A stretch of 64,000 bases of DNA from Diphasiastrum complanatum. Taxonomy: Eukaryota; Streptophyta; Lycopodiopsida; Lycopodiales; Lycopodiaceae. The stretch spans positions 3,652,827 through 3,716,826 of the forward strand of contig CM055102.1 of the NCBI GenBank assembly GCA_029204225.1. The letters run 5' to 3'. Position numbers and translations under genes: made by a program. Of the stretch, positions 46,849 to 57,848 are shown one piece after another. Position 1 is the stretch's first letter. The number at the start of each line of letters is the position of its first letter. The notes beneath the pieces were generated by a model, which saw nothing but the letters and a program-made list of their open reading frames with translations, did no database searches and was not told the origin of the DNA.

Positions 46849-47436
46849 TGAGAGAGAATGCCTAGGTTGAGAAAGGCTTTGGGGGCTTGAGCACTTACCC
46901 AAAGCTATTCTATCTCAACGTAGGGAGAGAGGGAGAAGAGAGAGAAGGAGGAGAGAGAGAGAGAGATGGAGATGGAAAAACCAAGAGAGTTTTATTAGAA
47001 TGAGAATGGAAGATGATACAATACAAAGGAAATGGCACTCTCTTATAGATTTTAGAGGTGAGCCTTCTTCACTCTCATTGGCCACTTCATTGGAACAAGG
47101 ATTCTAATCCAAGCCCTTCAAATAAACACAACTTAAATCTATTGGTTCTAAGAAAGCACAAGGGCACTCACATGATTCATGTGAGTTCTACTTTGTGCAA
47201 CTTCGATTCCTTATTTTTCAACTTGACTTTGTGAACTTGGACAAACTTATTTATTTACAAGTAGGGCCCAAGTCACTAGAACACAACTAGTGTGCTCATT
47301 GGGTTGGCCTTACACACGCAGGACGCCAGTGCCCTCGCACTTATTCCTACTTACAATGTACTGTGGTGGGGCCCACTAGGTAAGGCTTGGCCAACAGTAT
47401 TTCAAATGGTGGGACCCACTTGTTCATTATTGTGCA
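46849..47436 (+). repeat. Long direct repeat, LTR-like, right copy
   Basis: Partner of 43,121-43,734. The gypsy-type gag at 47,502 begins 65 bases downstream, so this copy may serve as that element's 5' LTR. Alternatively the pair may flank the minus-strand gag between them. Confidence 0.75.
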
Positions 47437-47501
47437 GGAAATACCCACAACAATATTTCAAAAAAATCAAAACAAAAAAGAATTAAATCCGACTAGTTCT
47501 A

Positions 47502-48527
47502 ATGACATATATACTTGAAGAACTTCTGGATGAGTTCACACCGAGCGATTATCCAAATGATGAGAACAAGCCCTATCGTCTTAGATCTCAGATAAATCAA
47601 GATCCTAGGCCATCCAGATGGAGGCCAAATCCATTTTATAACCCTAACGATCAACCTGTTCAACATGCTCACCATACCGCACGATCCAATAAACGAACAC
47701 TCGGATTGGAATTACCAAAGTTTGACTGTAATGTGGACCCTCATAAATTTTTACAAATCTTTGAGAATGCATGTGAAGTATATGGTGAATATATGGACAA
47801 TGCAAAAGTCCAATTATTTTCAATGACCATGGTGGATAAGGCACTAGAATGGTTTTTTAACCTCGATCGTGATGATAGACAAGATTGGTCCGAATTGAAA
47901 GACTCTTTTATTAAACACTTCCAACCTTTCAGACTCACAGAGAGCCCATTTCTACGCCTCAGTAATATAAAAATAAAAAAAGATGAACGCGTACATGACT
48001 ATATCCAGTGCTTCAAGCATCTCAGAAGTCAAGTCCAGAAATATCCAACTGATAAAATGTTGATCATATGATTTTTAGTTGGCCTTCCAAGATGTATCTG
48101 AAAAGAGCTTAAACCTAGCAAAGAGTATCATACTCTTAAATTTGCTATGTCTGATGCCATTTGTGAAGAAGATGAAGGGCCTAATGATGAGGACCATAAA
48201 GAGAAAAGAGCTCACCATGTTTCCAATGAAAATCGTCAAAGTGAGCAAAGAGATTCAGGCCAAGTCTGGAAATCTCAGTTCGAGTTGATGAATCAACAAC
48301 ATCAACAACAGAGGGAGAAACTCAACAAAGAGTTTCAACAAACCTTAAAGTCGATTCAAAGCCAGTTGCCAGCGCAATTGCCCTCTGGTAACACTATCCA
48401 TAGGCGCAAAGACACCTGGTGCCCACAATGTCATAGAGCACATACCAGTAATGAGTGTCCACAACACAGACCTTACGAAATGCAACATTGTATACTTTGC
48501 GACACGACCACTCATACCACATCAAGC
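47502..48527 (+). pseudogene. Gypsy-type Gag, part 1 (split by element D)
   Basis: 47,502-48,071 encodes a retrotransposon Gag domain: LELPKFDCNVDPHKFLQIFE, then a ...ALEWFFNLDRDDRQDW segment and F..HFQPF...SPFLRL. After one stop and a frameshift the frame 48,147-48,527 is Gln-rich and carries knuckle-like WCPQCHRAHTSNECP and CILCDTTTHTTSSC. It ends exactly at the D target duplication (CAAGC, 48,523-48,527) and resumes at 57,849. Confidence 0.8.
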
Positions 48528-48967
48528 TGTTGGATTTACTCTTCTACTCTCCTAAATCCCATTTTTAATCTGCCTCCATTCTTGCTACATATTTACTAAT
48601 GTTGTCACGCAACCTGCATATTTACACGCAAATTCGCACAGATGAATAAAAGGCAAAAGAATCGCGACACTGTGTTTTTACACAGGCTATGGTGACAGAC
48701 GAAAAGGGGCCACTATCCTACAGAATGTCGAAGGTACCCTAAAAGCTAAGGCACCCTGTAAATATTATCCTAAGGCTATTCCTCTGAGTGACGCACTTTT
48801 TGCATCATCACCAACATTCACTTCAGCTCTGGCTGACGTCGCACCCTTTTCACGTTTACCCCGTGCAGTTGCGCTAACAAATTGGACAACGATTGCAGCC
48901 ACCCACGATCTCATACAGACAGCACATCCACTCTGTACTTTCACATCTGCACACCTGTAATATTATG
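48528..48967 (+). repeat. D 5' LTR, first segment
   Basis: It matches the 3' LTR from 57,374 for about 280 bases and LTR copy E from 12,841. It is interrupted at TTATG (48,963-48,967) by copy C. The LTR resumes at 54,255-54,402 and again at about 54,669-54,905. Confidence 0.9.
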
Positions 48968-49621
48968 TGTGAGAGATTTCAACTAGTTTAGTCTAGTTTA
49001 GTCACATTTTGGTAAATTGTCAATAAGAGGCCAAAACTCATTTTAGACTTAGAGATAAACTTTTTGAAGTTATATTAGTTTAAGATACATTCAATAAACA
49101 CTTTTGGAAAGTGTGCGAAAGTTGGTAGTCGAGTTTGAGAGAGATTCAAATTTGAACTTTGGGTACATTGAATCTAGACCCAAAAATAGTAGGGTTTACA
49201 TTTTGGAGGGAAAGCCAAGTGGCCAAATAGGGTTTGGAAACTCTATAAAAGGATGTACCTCATGGAGAGACACATCTTCTCTCTTCTATCTCTCATTTCA
49301 TCATTATACATGGTTCTCTTTGGGTTCTACTATTCATTGGTGCACTATCTTGGTGTTATCTTGCAATTCTATGTGTAGAATGATCATTTGTTGCTATTTT
49401 CGGTTCCACACGTGTGAAATACAGTAGGGTACTGTATTTGTATGGACAACAAACATATTTTATGTTTTGTTTCATGTTTGATCAATATCTCTTAGAGTTT
49501 GCATCTCATTTTGTATGTAGATGCTGATTTTTCTACATTGGCAGGGTTATTGGTTTGCTCCTTATTGTAACCAAAGATTTGGGACATGGATTGGATCTTG
49601 AATGATCTGAAATCCTTCACA
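48968..49621 (+). repeat. Family-X 5' LTR (copy C)
   Basis: 654 bp. TATAAAA box at 49,244-49,250, pyrimidine-rich initiator-like stretch just downstream, palindrome TTCCACACGTGTGAAA at 49,404-49,419 within the likely transcribed part. Confidence 0.93.
49244..49250 (+). promoter_or_regulatory. TATA box of the copy C 5' LTR
   Basis: ctcTATAAAAgg. Copy A has the same box. In the 3' LTR of C it has changed to ctctattataagg. Confidence 0.6.
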
Positions 49622-49633
49622 TGGTATCATAGC
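49622..49633 (+). other. Primer binding site (copy C)
   Basis: TGGTATCATAGC, one mismatch to the initiator Met-tRNA site seen intact in copy B. Confidence 0.85.
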
Positions 49634-50216
49634 TATTGTGTTTCAGGTTATGAAAGGATCAGCCATCTTTAGCAAGAATTTTGGAGGAGTTACCAATGCT
49701 AGAGCATGCTAGATTGATCTCTACTCAAAAATTAGCATTTTTGCATGTGTAGAATTGATCTTTTGTAGGTCAAAACTCAATATAGGGTTATATACTTGAT
49801 CAATTCCGATTTCACACTTGGATTACTGGAATTAGATGATTTTTGGTGCATTAGGAAGGTCTCATTGGAGTCTACAAGAAGATATACAATTTATAAAAAT
49901 TGCATGTAGAATTTGAGATATTCAATTTTTTGTGTCAAAACCCTAATTTTGATTGGATCTCTAGTTTGTGAGGTTACTGAACTTCATTTGAGTGTGTTTC
50001 AATCTTAGGAAGTGGCAAGAATCATTAGATTGAGGATAGATCATAGGTTGATCAAGATTTCACTATTCTATGTGTTGATTTTCTAGTTAGAAGTGCTAGA
50101 AGAGATTTGAGAGGTTCCATATCTTTGTGATTTATTCTTGAGTTCATTTGTTGACATTCAAGAGAGTGCTTTGTGCATTGGAACAGGTTGAAAGAAGAAG
50201 ATCAGCTCACTTCAAC

Positions 50217-51010
50217 ATGGCTACAAGTGGTGGATTTATGTTAGAGAGCAATGATAGGCTTACCTCAATCAACTATTCTACTTGGAAGGTGAGGATGGAG
50301 TCCTTATTGGAGATAAATGAGTTGATGGAGATTGTTGAAGGTGTGGAGGAGAGACCTCAAGCACCTCAAGATCAAGTGAGGTATGACAAGAGAGCAAATA
50401 AAGCTCTACACATGATTAAGATGAATGTTACCAATGAACTTCTCAAGGAAGTTGGTAAGTGCACATCATCTTTGGACGCTTGGGAAGCTTTGAAGAAGCT
50501 TCATGAATTCAAGTCTACATCAAGAGTGCTTACTCTTAGGAGGCAAATCTTTCAAAGTTTGCAAAAGAAGGAAGAGAGTACTCATGCTTTTTGTTTTGAG
50601 GGTTAAAGCATTCAATGATGAGTTAGCATGTATTGATGAAAGCATTAAGGAGGTAGAACTTGTTCAAGTTATACTTAATGGCTTGTTGGATGATCATGCT
50701 AATCTTGTTCAAAGTTTTGCTATTCAAAAGACTTTGCCAAGTATTGTGGATTTGCAAGACACCTTGATGAATGAGGAGTATAGGCTTCAATCAAGAGGAG
50801 GTGGATCTACATCGACATCTCATTATGAAAAGGATGCTATGTTCGTCAAAGGCAAGTTCAAGAGCAAAGGCAAAGGCAGGTGGTCTAAAGGGCAAGATCA
50901 AGGTGAGACTTCCTCTTTTGGAAAAAAGAAAGATAAGTCTAAGTTGAGATACTTTTATTGTGGAATCAAAGGGCATTTTGCAAATGAATGTTTGAAGAAG
51001 AAGGTAGCAA
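50217..51010 (+). pseudogene. Family-X Gag (copy C), frameshifted
   Basis: ATG at 50,217 (MATSGGFMLESNDRLTSINY) starts a copia-type Gag: STWKVRMESLLEINELMEIV, ALHMIKMNVTNELL and TSSLDAWEALKKLHE. Near 50,590 one extra T relative to copy B shifts the frame, and the protein continues in 50,503-51,132 with ELVQVILNGLLDDHANLV. The zinc knuckle reads YFYCGIKGHFANEC: the first Cys is Tyr, while copy B has Cys. A 10-base deletion near 50,999 shifts the frame again into the protease. Confidence 0.85.
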
Positions 51011-51971
51011 GCAAATCAACTTTACTACTAATGATGGGGATCTACGTGGTGGTGATTCTTCTTCAAGTCCAATATCAAGTGAAAGTGACAAAGATTCATG
51101 GTGGATTGATAGTGGAGCTAGTTCACACATGACTAGTCACAAGGAGTTCTTTACTTCTTTGGTCACTTATGATGGAGCCAAGAAAGCAATTCACATGGCC
51201 AATGGTGGTGAGTGTGTGATTGAAGGTATTGGTTCAATTCCTATTTGTCTCTCTACTAATAGGAAAGCAAGACTTGATGGTGTTCTTTACATTCCTTCAC
51301 TTTCAAAGAATTTGATAAATGTTGTTCAAATGATAGAGAAAGGATACATGGTAAAGTTTGGTGGTGATGCTTGTTTCATTACAAAGGAAGAAATCTTGGT
51401 TGCTAGGGGCAATAGACAAGGTAGACTTTTCAAGCTTGATGCTTTTGTTATGGCTAACAAAAAGGATGGAATGGAAAAGGAGATTGGTCTCAACTTTCCA
51501 AAGTTACCTTTTAGCATCAATAAGATTGGTGGATCTTATGCAAAGTCTAACAAGCTTCCTTATGCTAGATCTAGGTCAAGATCTAATATGCTTCTTGGAG
51601 ATGTTCATCTTTGTGCTAACTTGGCTAGTCTTGAGGATAATGATGGTGTTTCAATGGTTCTTCATGGCAAGTGCAAGCATGCAAAAGGTAAGGAAAGAGC
51701 TAACTTCATCAATGGAGGTGGCGAAGGTTCTTCCTTGGAAAAGATTGTTGCTAATGATTTCTTTGATCATATGGAAAAAGATGTTGCTAGCTGCATTCAT
51801 GAAGGAGATGGTTCTTCTACATTCTTTTGTGATGAGTCCAAGAAAGTCATTTTTCCAGCAAGTGGAGTCACATGTCTTCATAAAGAGAGTAGATCAAATG
51901 GTTCAAGAGACTTGGTGAGGGAGATAGTCACAAGTCAAGAAGAAGAGAAGTATGTGAAGAGTTCAAAGTAG
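50988..51971 (+). pseudogene. Family-X protease and downstream polyprotein segment (copy C)
   Basis: WWIDSGASSHMTSHKEFF holds the DSG protease site. The fold continues through IHMANGGECVIEGIGSI and VLYIPSLSKNLINV and ends in the pre-integrase motif GRLFKLDAFV. Where the copia integrase zinc-binding region should follow there is instead a family-specific stretch (KEIGLNFPKLPFSIN, SYAKSNKLPYARSRSRS, HLCANLASLEDNDG) with only faint integrase-like patches. A 4-base difference from copy B causes the stop at 51,969. Confidence 0.8.
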
Positions 51972-51979
51972 GATGTACT

Positions 51980-53599
51980 TTGAATGATGTCATTGTGAAT
52001 GATAGTGAGGAAGAATCATTATCATATGAGTCATTACCTAAAACATTGAGTAGAAGTTCTTGTTTGAAAAAAGAGAGTACTTCAATCATCCTTATGTTGA
52101 AGGTACTAATCATTTTTTTCACGGCTTCTAATGTTTTTGAGGTTTCTACTTCTTATGATGCAATCATTAAGAGGGAGTCTTATGAAGGAAAGAGCAATGG
52201 AAGATTGGTTCTTGGGAAGATCCAAGGCATGGATCTCACATCTCTTCATCAACTCAAAGGATTCTATGATTGCGAATTGATCACTCATGATCGAGATGGC
52301 AAAAGGTTGGTTGGAGAAGACTACATGGAACAAATCGAGAGGCAATTTCTTCAAGACAAGGGAGATCTCATTGGTGAGCTTATTGAGGTTTTGTATGAAC
52401 TCAAGAGGGTTGGATTTCTTAGGCTTGATACTCATCTTCACCTACTCTACTTCATGTTGAATGGAAAGTTTGGAATCTATCTTTTGATTTATGATGGTGA
52501 CATTGTTTTCACTAACCTTTGTGGAAATTCGAGATCAAGCATTGATGAGATCTTGTTGGATCTAGATCATATGTTTGAGAGGGAGTATTTCCAGAGGTTT
52601 AGGTCTGAAGATATTCATATCTTTGATATCTTTGATGATCAAGAGAAAGGTAAGCAAGTGGAAGCGACACACTTTGCTTTACTCACATGTTTTGGAGAAT
52701 TTTCTTATGTAGATGATGCTATGCAAGTGGATATTGGTTCTCATGGTTTTCATACTGGGGAAGCAAGTAATGGATCTGGAAAACAAAGTTTGTTCAATGA
52801 CTTTGATGGTCAAGAGGAAGATCAAGAGGTTGGTCTCAAAGGGCTTCAACAACACAAAAGGAAAGGTGACAATTTGGAGCTAGTCAAGAGCATCAAAGGA
52901 GAGGTAATTGGCAAAGATGTTATGGATCTATTTTTGCAGCTTATTGAAGACTCAAGTAACGTCACAGGAGTAGCAAGGAAGTGTTGCTCAGGTTTACTTT
53001 ACTTGTTCTATCTCATGTTTGAGCTATTTCATGTGAATGTGTGCAAATTGTCAAGATATGGACAAACTAGCTACATTGTCTTGCAATATCTTATTGTTGT
53101 AGTTGTACTAGCATTCTTGGATGGTTTTGCTGATGAAAATGAAGCTATTGGAGGTTCATTATGTCACTCATTCATGGCCAAGTCATCAAGTGTTGATGAT
53201 ATCTTGTGGCAAGATGGAGATGGAGGCTCATTCATGGAGTTTTATGGTGAAGACATATCAAGAAAGGACAAAGTTGGAGGAGACAAGCAAGCAAATGGTC
53301 ATCACTCACATTTATTGTTTGGTTGCTGTAATTTTCCAGAGAGTTCAAAGTTTCAAACATGGAGGAATCATTTCATCCACATTCTATTTGGTTCTTCATG
53401 TTCTAGTTATATCTTGATGTGTAAAATTGATGTAAGAAATAGTGAAGCATCCAATTTGGACACTATTCTCTATATCAATTATGAAAGATACTTTAGAACC
53501 TTAGAAAGAAGATCTATACTTAGTATGGAGATCATTCTAAAGTTGGATCAAAGTTCTATTGTTAAAACTATGCCAAAACTAGTTGAAGAGGGAGTGTGA
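51980..53599 (+). CDS. Family-X ORF2, 539 residues, remodelled pol-derived protein
   Basis: Uninterrupted for 1.6 kb; the stop lies five bases inside the 3' LTR. In the first half one patch recalls copia RT: an ELKRVGFLRLDTHLHLLYFM stretch, then GKFGIYLLIYDGDIVFTN and SSIDEILLDL. Here the catalytic YVDD is YDGD, so polymerase activity is not expected. The rest is Asp/Ser/Gly-rich with hydrophobic segments (LLYLFYLMFELF, SYIVLQYLIVVVVLAFL) that could be membrane helices. It ends KTMPKLVEEGV. Copies A and B encode the same product in broken form. No RNase H or integrase catalytic residues are seen. Function unknown; it may be a structural accessory protein or simply a decayed pol kept open by chance. 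Confidence 0.6.
   Translation: MNDVIVNDSEEESLSYESLPKTLSRSSCLKKESTSIILMLKVLIIFFTASNVFEVSTSYDAIIKRESYEGKSNGRLVLGKIQGMDLTSLHQLKGFYDCELITHDRDGKRLVGEDYMEQIERQFLQDKGDLIGELIEVLYELKRVGFLRLDTHLHLLYFMLNGKFGIYLLIYDGDIVFTNLCGNSRSSIDEILLDLDHMFEREYFQRFRSEDIHIFDIFDDQEKGKQVEATHFALLTCFGEFSYVDDAMQVDIGSHGFHTGEASNGSGKQSLFNDFDGQEEDQEVGLKGLQQHKRKGDNLELVKSIKGEVIGKDVMDLFLQLIEDSSNVTGVARKCCSGLLYLFYLMFELFHVNVCKLSRYGQTSYIVLQYLIVVVVLAFLDGFADENEAIGGSLCHSFMAKSSSVDDILWQDGDGGSFMEFYGEDISRKDKVGGDKQANGHHSHLLFGCCNFPESSKFQTWRNHFIHILFGSSCSSYILMCKIDVRNSEASNLDTILYINYERYFRTLERRSILSMEIILKLDQSSIVKTMPKLVEEGV
53585..53594 (+). other. Polypurine tract (copy C)
   Basis: gaagagggag immediately before the 3' LTR. The same tract precedes the LTR of copy A. 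Confidence 0.85.
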
Positions 53600-54249
53600 G
53601 AGATTTCAACTAGTTTAGTCTAGTTTAGTCACATTTTGGTAAATTGTCAATAAGAGGCCAAAACTCATTTTAGACTTAGAGATAAACTTTTTGAAGTTAT
53701 ATTAGTTTAAAATACATTCAATAAACACTTTTGGAAAGTGTGGGAAAGTTGGTAGTCGAGTTTGAGAGAGATTCAAATTTGAACTTTGGGTACATTGAAT
53801 CTAGACCCAAAAATAGTAGGGTTTACATTTTGGAGGGAAAGCCAAGTGGCCAAATAGGGTTTGGAAACTCTATTATAAGGATGTAACTCATGGAGAGACA
53901 CATATTCTCTCTTCTATCTCTCATTTCATCACTATACATGGTTCTCTTTGGGTTCTACTACTCATTGGTGCACTATCTTGGTGTTATCTTGCAATTCTAT
54001 GTGTAGAATGATCATTTATTGCTCTTTCCAGTTTCACACGTGTGAAATACAATAGGGTACTGTAATTGTACGGAAAGCAAACATATTTTATGTTTTGGTT
54101 CATGTTTGATCAATATCTCTTAGAGTTTGCATCTCATTTTGTATGTAGATGCTGATTTTTCTACATTGGCAGGATTATTGGTTTGTTCCTTATTGTAACC
54201 AAAGATTTGGGACATGGATTGGATCTTGAATGATCTGAAATCCTTCACA
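53595..54249 (+). repeat. Family-X 3' LTR (copy C)
   Basis: 655 bp collinear with the 5' LTR. It has a perfect TTTCACACGTGTGAAA palindrome at 54,032-54,047. Confidence 0.93.
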
Positions 54250-54402
54250 TTATGTATATATATGCATATACTGGACACCATTCACAGAAGATGAGATGAT
54301 TTATTAGATGATGAAGAGAGTAGAAGAAGACGACATAAACGAAGTTGATGCCCTGAGCATTGATTCTTCACTTTGTCAGAATTAAGATTTAATTCTTTTT
54401 TA

Positions 54403-54663
54403 TGTCAACAATCAGAAATGGAACATCAAGCATTCACCATAAGCAATCACCAAAGAAGCCGGAAGAAGAACACGCACTATCAATCTATCACATTGCAACA
54501 TACTGAATGTAAAATGTACATATAAACCCTGAACCCTGATAGAGAGGGAGAACCTAGGAGTAGACTACTAGACTAGCCAATGGCTAGTTATAGCTAGTAA
54601 TAAAGTACATCGTAAACAGTAACTAAGAAGTGTAACAATGAAGTTTATCATTGATTTCTAACA
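54403..54663 (-). mobile_element. Solo LTR (J family), 261 bp, inserted in the D 5' LTR
   Basis: On minus it starts TGTTAGAAATCA at 54,663 and ends ...GACA at 54,403. It is flanked by the exact 5-bp duplication TTTTA (54,398-54,402 and 54,664-54,668). Removing it joins D LTR sequence so that it matches copy E at about 13,245. The start matches the 3' LTR start of element J at 63,234. Confidence 0.88.
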
Positions 54664-55117
54664 TTTTACAGATTGAAATAAGCTTTGTAGGGCACGCGGT
54701 TTCGTCCGCTACTGTATTGTGCTCTACCGCATTATTGACATGTATACATGATATACTTAATCTAATACAGTCCATTGTTCTGCATTCAGATCTGTGTTAA
54801 TATTGCTATGCTTATCTTTTATTCTGTCTGATCTTTCTAGTTGTTCTTACTGGTAATAAACAATTAATATTTAGTCTTGTCTTTCGCGAATCATTCGCGA
54901 CTAATTAGTGCCATGTGACATGAAGATGTGCTTTCTCGAAAATTTTCACGAGTAGAGAAATTTCAGGGGGCACCATGGTCCCGACATAGCTTGATAAGCT
55001 TCCACAGTACAAGACTCTACTAGTCGATAGAGTAAATGTTTTGTTGTTCTATAAATATCAGATTTTCATACTTAAGTCACTGATAGTTTCTCCTATCACT
55101 TAGACTAATTCTTCCAC

Positions 55118-55800
55118 ATGGATTTCCAAGGGAAAGCCAGTCCTATCATGGACAAGCTTGATGGAGCCAATTACCATCTGTGGAAATTTAAGATGAAAAT
55201 TGTACTAATGACAAAAGAATTGTACGACGTTGTTACAGGTGCAAAAGGGAAACCCGAAGCGGACGACGCGACAATTGCCAGATGAAAGCTGAAGGATGGA
55301 AAAGCTTTCACATTGATCATCCTCAACATCACGGATACCCAGATCGACCATGTATCCGAGGCTCAGACATCAAAAGAAGTCTGGGACATCTTGAGTACAC
55401 TATACGAAGTGTGAGATATAGCTTCCAAGCTACATTCAAGGAGCATTTGGTGACAATTCTTGGTTCCTGGATTCTGGAGCCACTCAGCACATGACTAGTC
55501 TCATTGGCTGTTTCGAGTCCTATACACAGTACTCAAAAATTCGTTCACCTTGGCGACAATAGCACATAAGCTATTAAAGGTGAAGGCACTATAAGATTAT
55601 GCTTTGCAAATGATCAATCTAAGCTACTCTCAAAGTCCTGTATGTACCAAAGTTATCTACGAATCTGCTCTCTGTAAGCAGAATCACAGATCTAGGACAC
55701 AGAGTAGAATTCAAATGTGATCATGTAAAGTATTATTCCAAGCGCGCACACAGCCCACATGGTATACTCCTGAGTCTGTCTGTCTCTTAATGTAGGAACC
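55118..55800 (+). pseudogene. D Gag-protease remnant
   Basis: ATG at 55,118 opens MDFQGKASPIMDKLDGANYH, followed by LWKFKMK...LYDVVTG and, after a stop, TSKEVWDILSTLYE: the N-terminal half of a copia UBN2 Gag. The rest of Gag and the zinc knuckle are deleted. Near 55,460 the sequence passes directly to WFLDSGATQHMT, the protease active site. Protease sequence continues with stops to about 55,720. Integrase is absent: RT begins at about 55,796. Confidence 0.75.
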
Positions 55801-57366
55801 GACGACAGTCGAAGAGGCACTCAGCCAACCAAACTCTGATCTCTGGAGAGAAGCCATGGACAGAGAGTATTTTTCTCTGATAAAAAATCAGACATGGTCA
55901 TTAGTCGAAGCTCATATTGGATGCAATATTATTGATTGCAAATGGATCTTTAGGATCAAATATAATTCCAACGGAGCAATTGATCGAAGAAAGGCTAGAC
56001 TAGTAGTACAAGGATTCACCCAGATCTCGAATGTCGACTACAGTGAGACTTTTAGTCTAGTCGTCAAACATTCGTCGATCCGAATGCTCTTGTCTTATGC
56101 TGCAGCTGCCAACCTCGAAGTACATCAAATTGATGTACAAACAACCTATTTGAAAGGAGTCATACAAGAAGATATCTACATGACCCAGCCCGAAGGATAC
56201 GTTCTGGAAGGCATGAAGAATCATGTCTGTAAACTCCACAAAGCACTGTACGGCTTGAAACAGTCTGCCAGAGCTTGGTTTCAGAGGAGCAAGGATTCAA
56301 ACCAACTACTACTGATTGTAACGTTTATTCAATGTCAGTGCAGCAATCCTTCATTATCATCACCTTGTACATTGATGATACGTTGCTCTTCAGCAACAAT
56401 ACCAAAATGGTCAAGGATGCAAAATAGATGTTATTCTCAAAATTTGACATGACTGATTTGGGCAAAGCTCACTTCTGTCTTGGAATTCAAATCCATAGAG
56501 ATAGAGCAAATCGACTGATTTACATCACTCAACAAAGGTATCTTCACAATGTTCTTAACAGATACAATTTGATGAATTGTAAATTAGCTCACTTGCCAAT
56601 GGATTCAGACTTGCATTTGTTAAAGGACCAACGTCTCCAGACCAAGTAGGAAGAGGAGTAGATGAGAGAATATATGTATCGATCGATACTTGGATCTCTC
56701 ATGTACACAATGGTCTATACAAGACCAGATATCTCTTTTGTTGTAAGCTCACTCAGCCATTATATGGCTAATCCTGGCATTACCCATTGGAAGGCTCTTA
56801 TTCAAGTCATGAGATATATTTGAGCTACCATGGACTAGTGCATATGCTATGGAAATGTTAGCAACGACAATCTTCATCAGCTCAGTGGCTATTCTGATGC
56901 AAGCTGGGGAGGAGATGTAGACAATCATAAATCCACATCTGGATTTACATTCTTCTTCAACGTCGGTCCTATTTCGTGGAACAGTTGTAAGCAAACCTCT
57001 ATCGCACTTTATTCTACTGAAGCAGAATACATTGCTGCTTCTCAATCTATTAAGAAAGCATTTTGGTTGAGAAATTTGTTGTCAGACATCAAACTGTATC
57101 AATACAGCCCTACAATTTTGTTTTGTGATAACCAAAGTGCTATTGCCTTATCGGCCAACCCTAGATTTCATTCTAGGAGTAAGCACATTGAGATCAGATA
57201 TCACTACATCAAGGGCAAGGTTCTCGACAGGGAGGTAAGCTTAACATACTGCAGAACACAAAACATGGTTGCAGACATTTTTAGGAAAGCACTTAGTGTT
57301 AATGCACACAACAAATTTTGTGCATTGCTCAGTCTGAAGATTAAGGCATTCACGGATCCAGATTAA
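55796..57366 (+). pseudogene. D reverse transcriptase-RNase H
   Basis: RT opens with EEALSQPNSDLWREAMDREY and continues through a CKWIFRIKYN block, RRKARLVVQGFTQ and KALYGLKQSARAWFQ (55,856-56,290). After a frameshift the catalytic box reads LYIDD (usual YVDD). Then FDMTDLGKAHFCLGIQI and GSLMYTMVYTRPDIS. RNase H follows with SGYSDASWGGD, YSTEAEYIAAS, LFCDNQSAIALSANP and HIEIRYHYIKGKV (57,067-57,366). At least four stops or shifts inactivate it. The reading ends just before the polypurine tract. Confidence 0.85.
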
Positions 57367-57373
57367 GGAGGAG

Positions 57374-57848
57374 TGTTGGATTTACTCCTTCTACTCTCCT
57401 AAATCCCATTTTTTAAATGCCTCCGTTCTTGTTGCATATTTACTAACGTTGTCACACAGCCTGCATATTTACATGCAAATTCGCACAGATGAATAAAAGG
57501 CAAAAGAATCACGCCACTATGTTTTTACACAGGTTATGGTGACAGGCGAAAAGGGGACACTATCCTAGAGAATGCCGAAGGTGCCCTAAAAGCTAAGGCA
57601 CCTTGTAAATCTTATTTTAAGGCCATTCGTAAGAGTGACACACTTTTTGCATCATCTAATCTAGAATGACTGTGATTTCTACTAAAATTCTGTCATTATG
57701 ATAGGCGTAGTCATGCTTTCGGAGAGAGTCGTATAGTTCATTCCACTGCGCACGAACATTTTCTGTTCGAGTTCATTTCTCGTTCGCTTCTTGTTCGAGT
57801 TCGTTTCTCGTTCGTGTTCGTCATTTATTCTCCCCCCTCTCTCCAACA
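57374..57848 (+). repeat. D 3' LTR, internally deleted
   Basis: 475 bp from TGTTGG to CCAACA after the purine tract aaggaggag. Near 57,656 it jumps from sequence equivalent to 12,920 of copy E to sequence equivalent to 13,650, an internal deletion of about 700 bases. It ends with TTCG-rich repeats. Confidence 0.9.

Larger units (their letters stand above)
48968..54249 (+). mobile_element. Family-X LTR element copy C (complete, 5.28 kb)
   Basis: TGTGAGAG...CTTCACA LTRs of 654 and 655 bp flank 3.97 kb. The exact target duplication TTATG is at 48,963-48,967 and 54,250-54,254. Primer site, gag, zinc knuckle, protease and polypurine tract are present. Integrase and RNase H are not recognisable, and the RT region is remodelled. 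By eye the two LTRs differ at about 20 sites, so insertion is not very recent. Copies A and B elsewhere in the window are partial members. Confidence 0.93.
48528..57848 (+). mobile_element. Copia element D, carrying two later insertions
   Basis: It begins TGTTGGATTTACTC at 48,528 and ends CTCCAACA at 57,848, flanked by the exact 5-bp duplication CAAGC. The order is interrupted 5' LTR, gag, protease, RT, RNase H, polypurine tract, 3' LTR. The integrase is deleted, and the primer site is missing because the 5' LTR end is rearranged near 54,905. Family-X copy C and a solo LTR lie inside its 5' LTR. Without them D would be about 3.8 kb. Confidence 0.9.

Noticed and set aside
51326-51881. Minus-strand and +2 frame ORFs over family-X protease/ORF2
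   Set aside because: The same shadows appear at the equivalent place in copy B and lack motifs. The sense frame carries the protease site.
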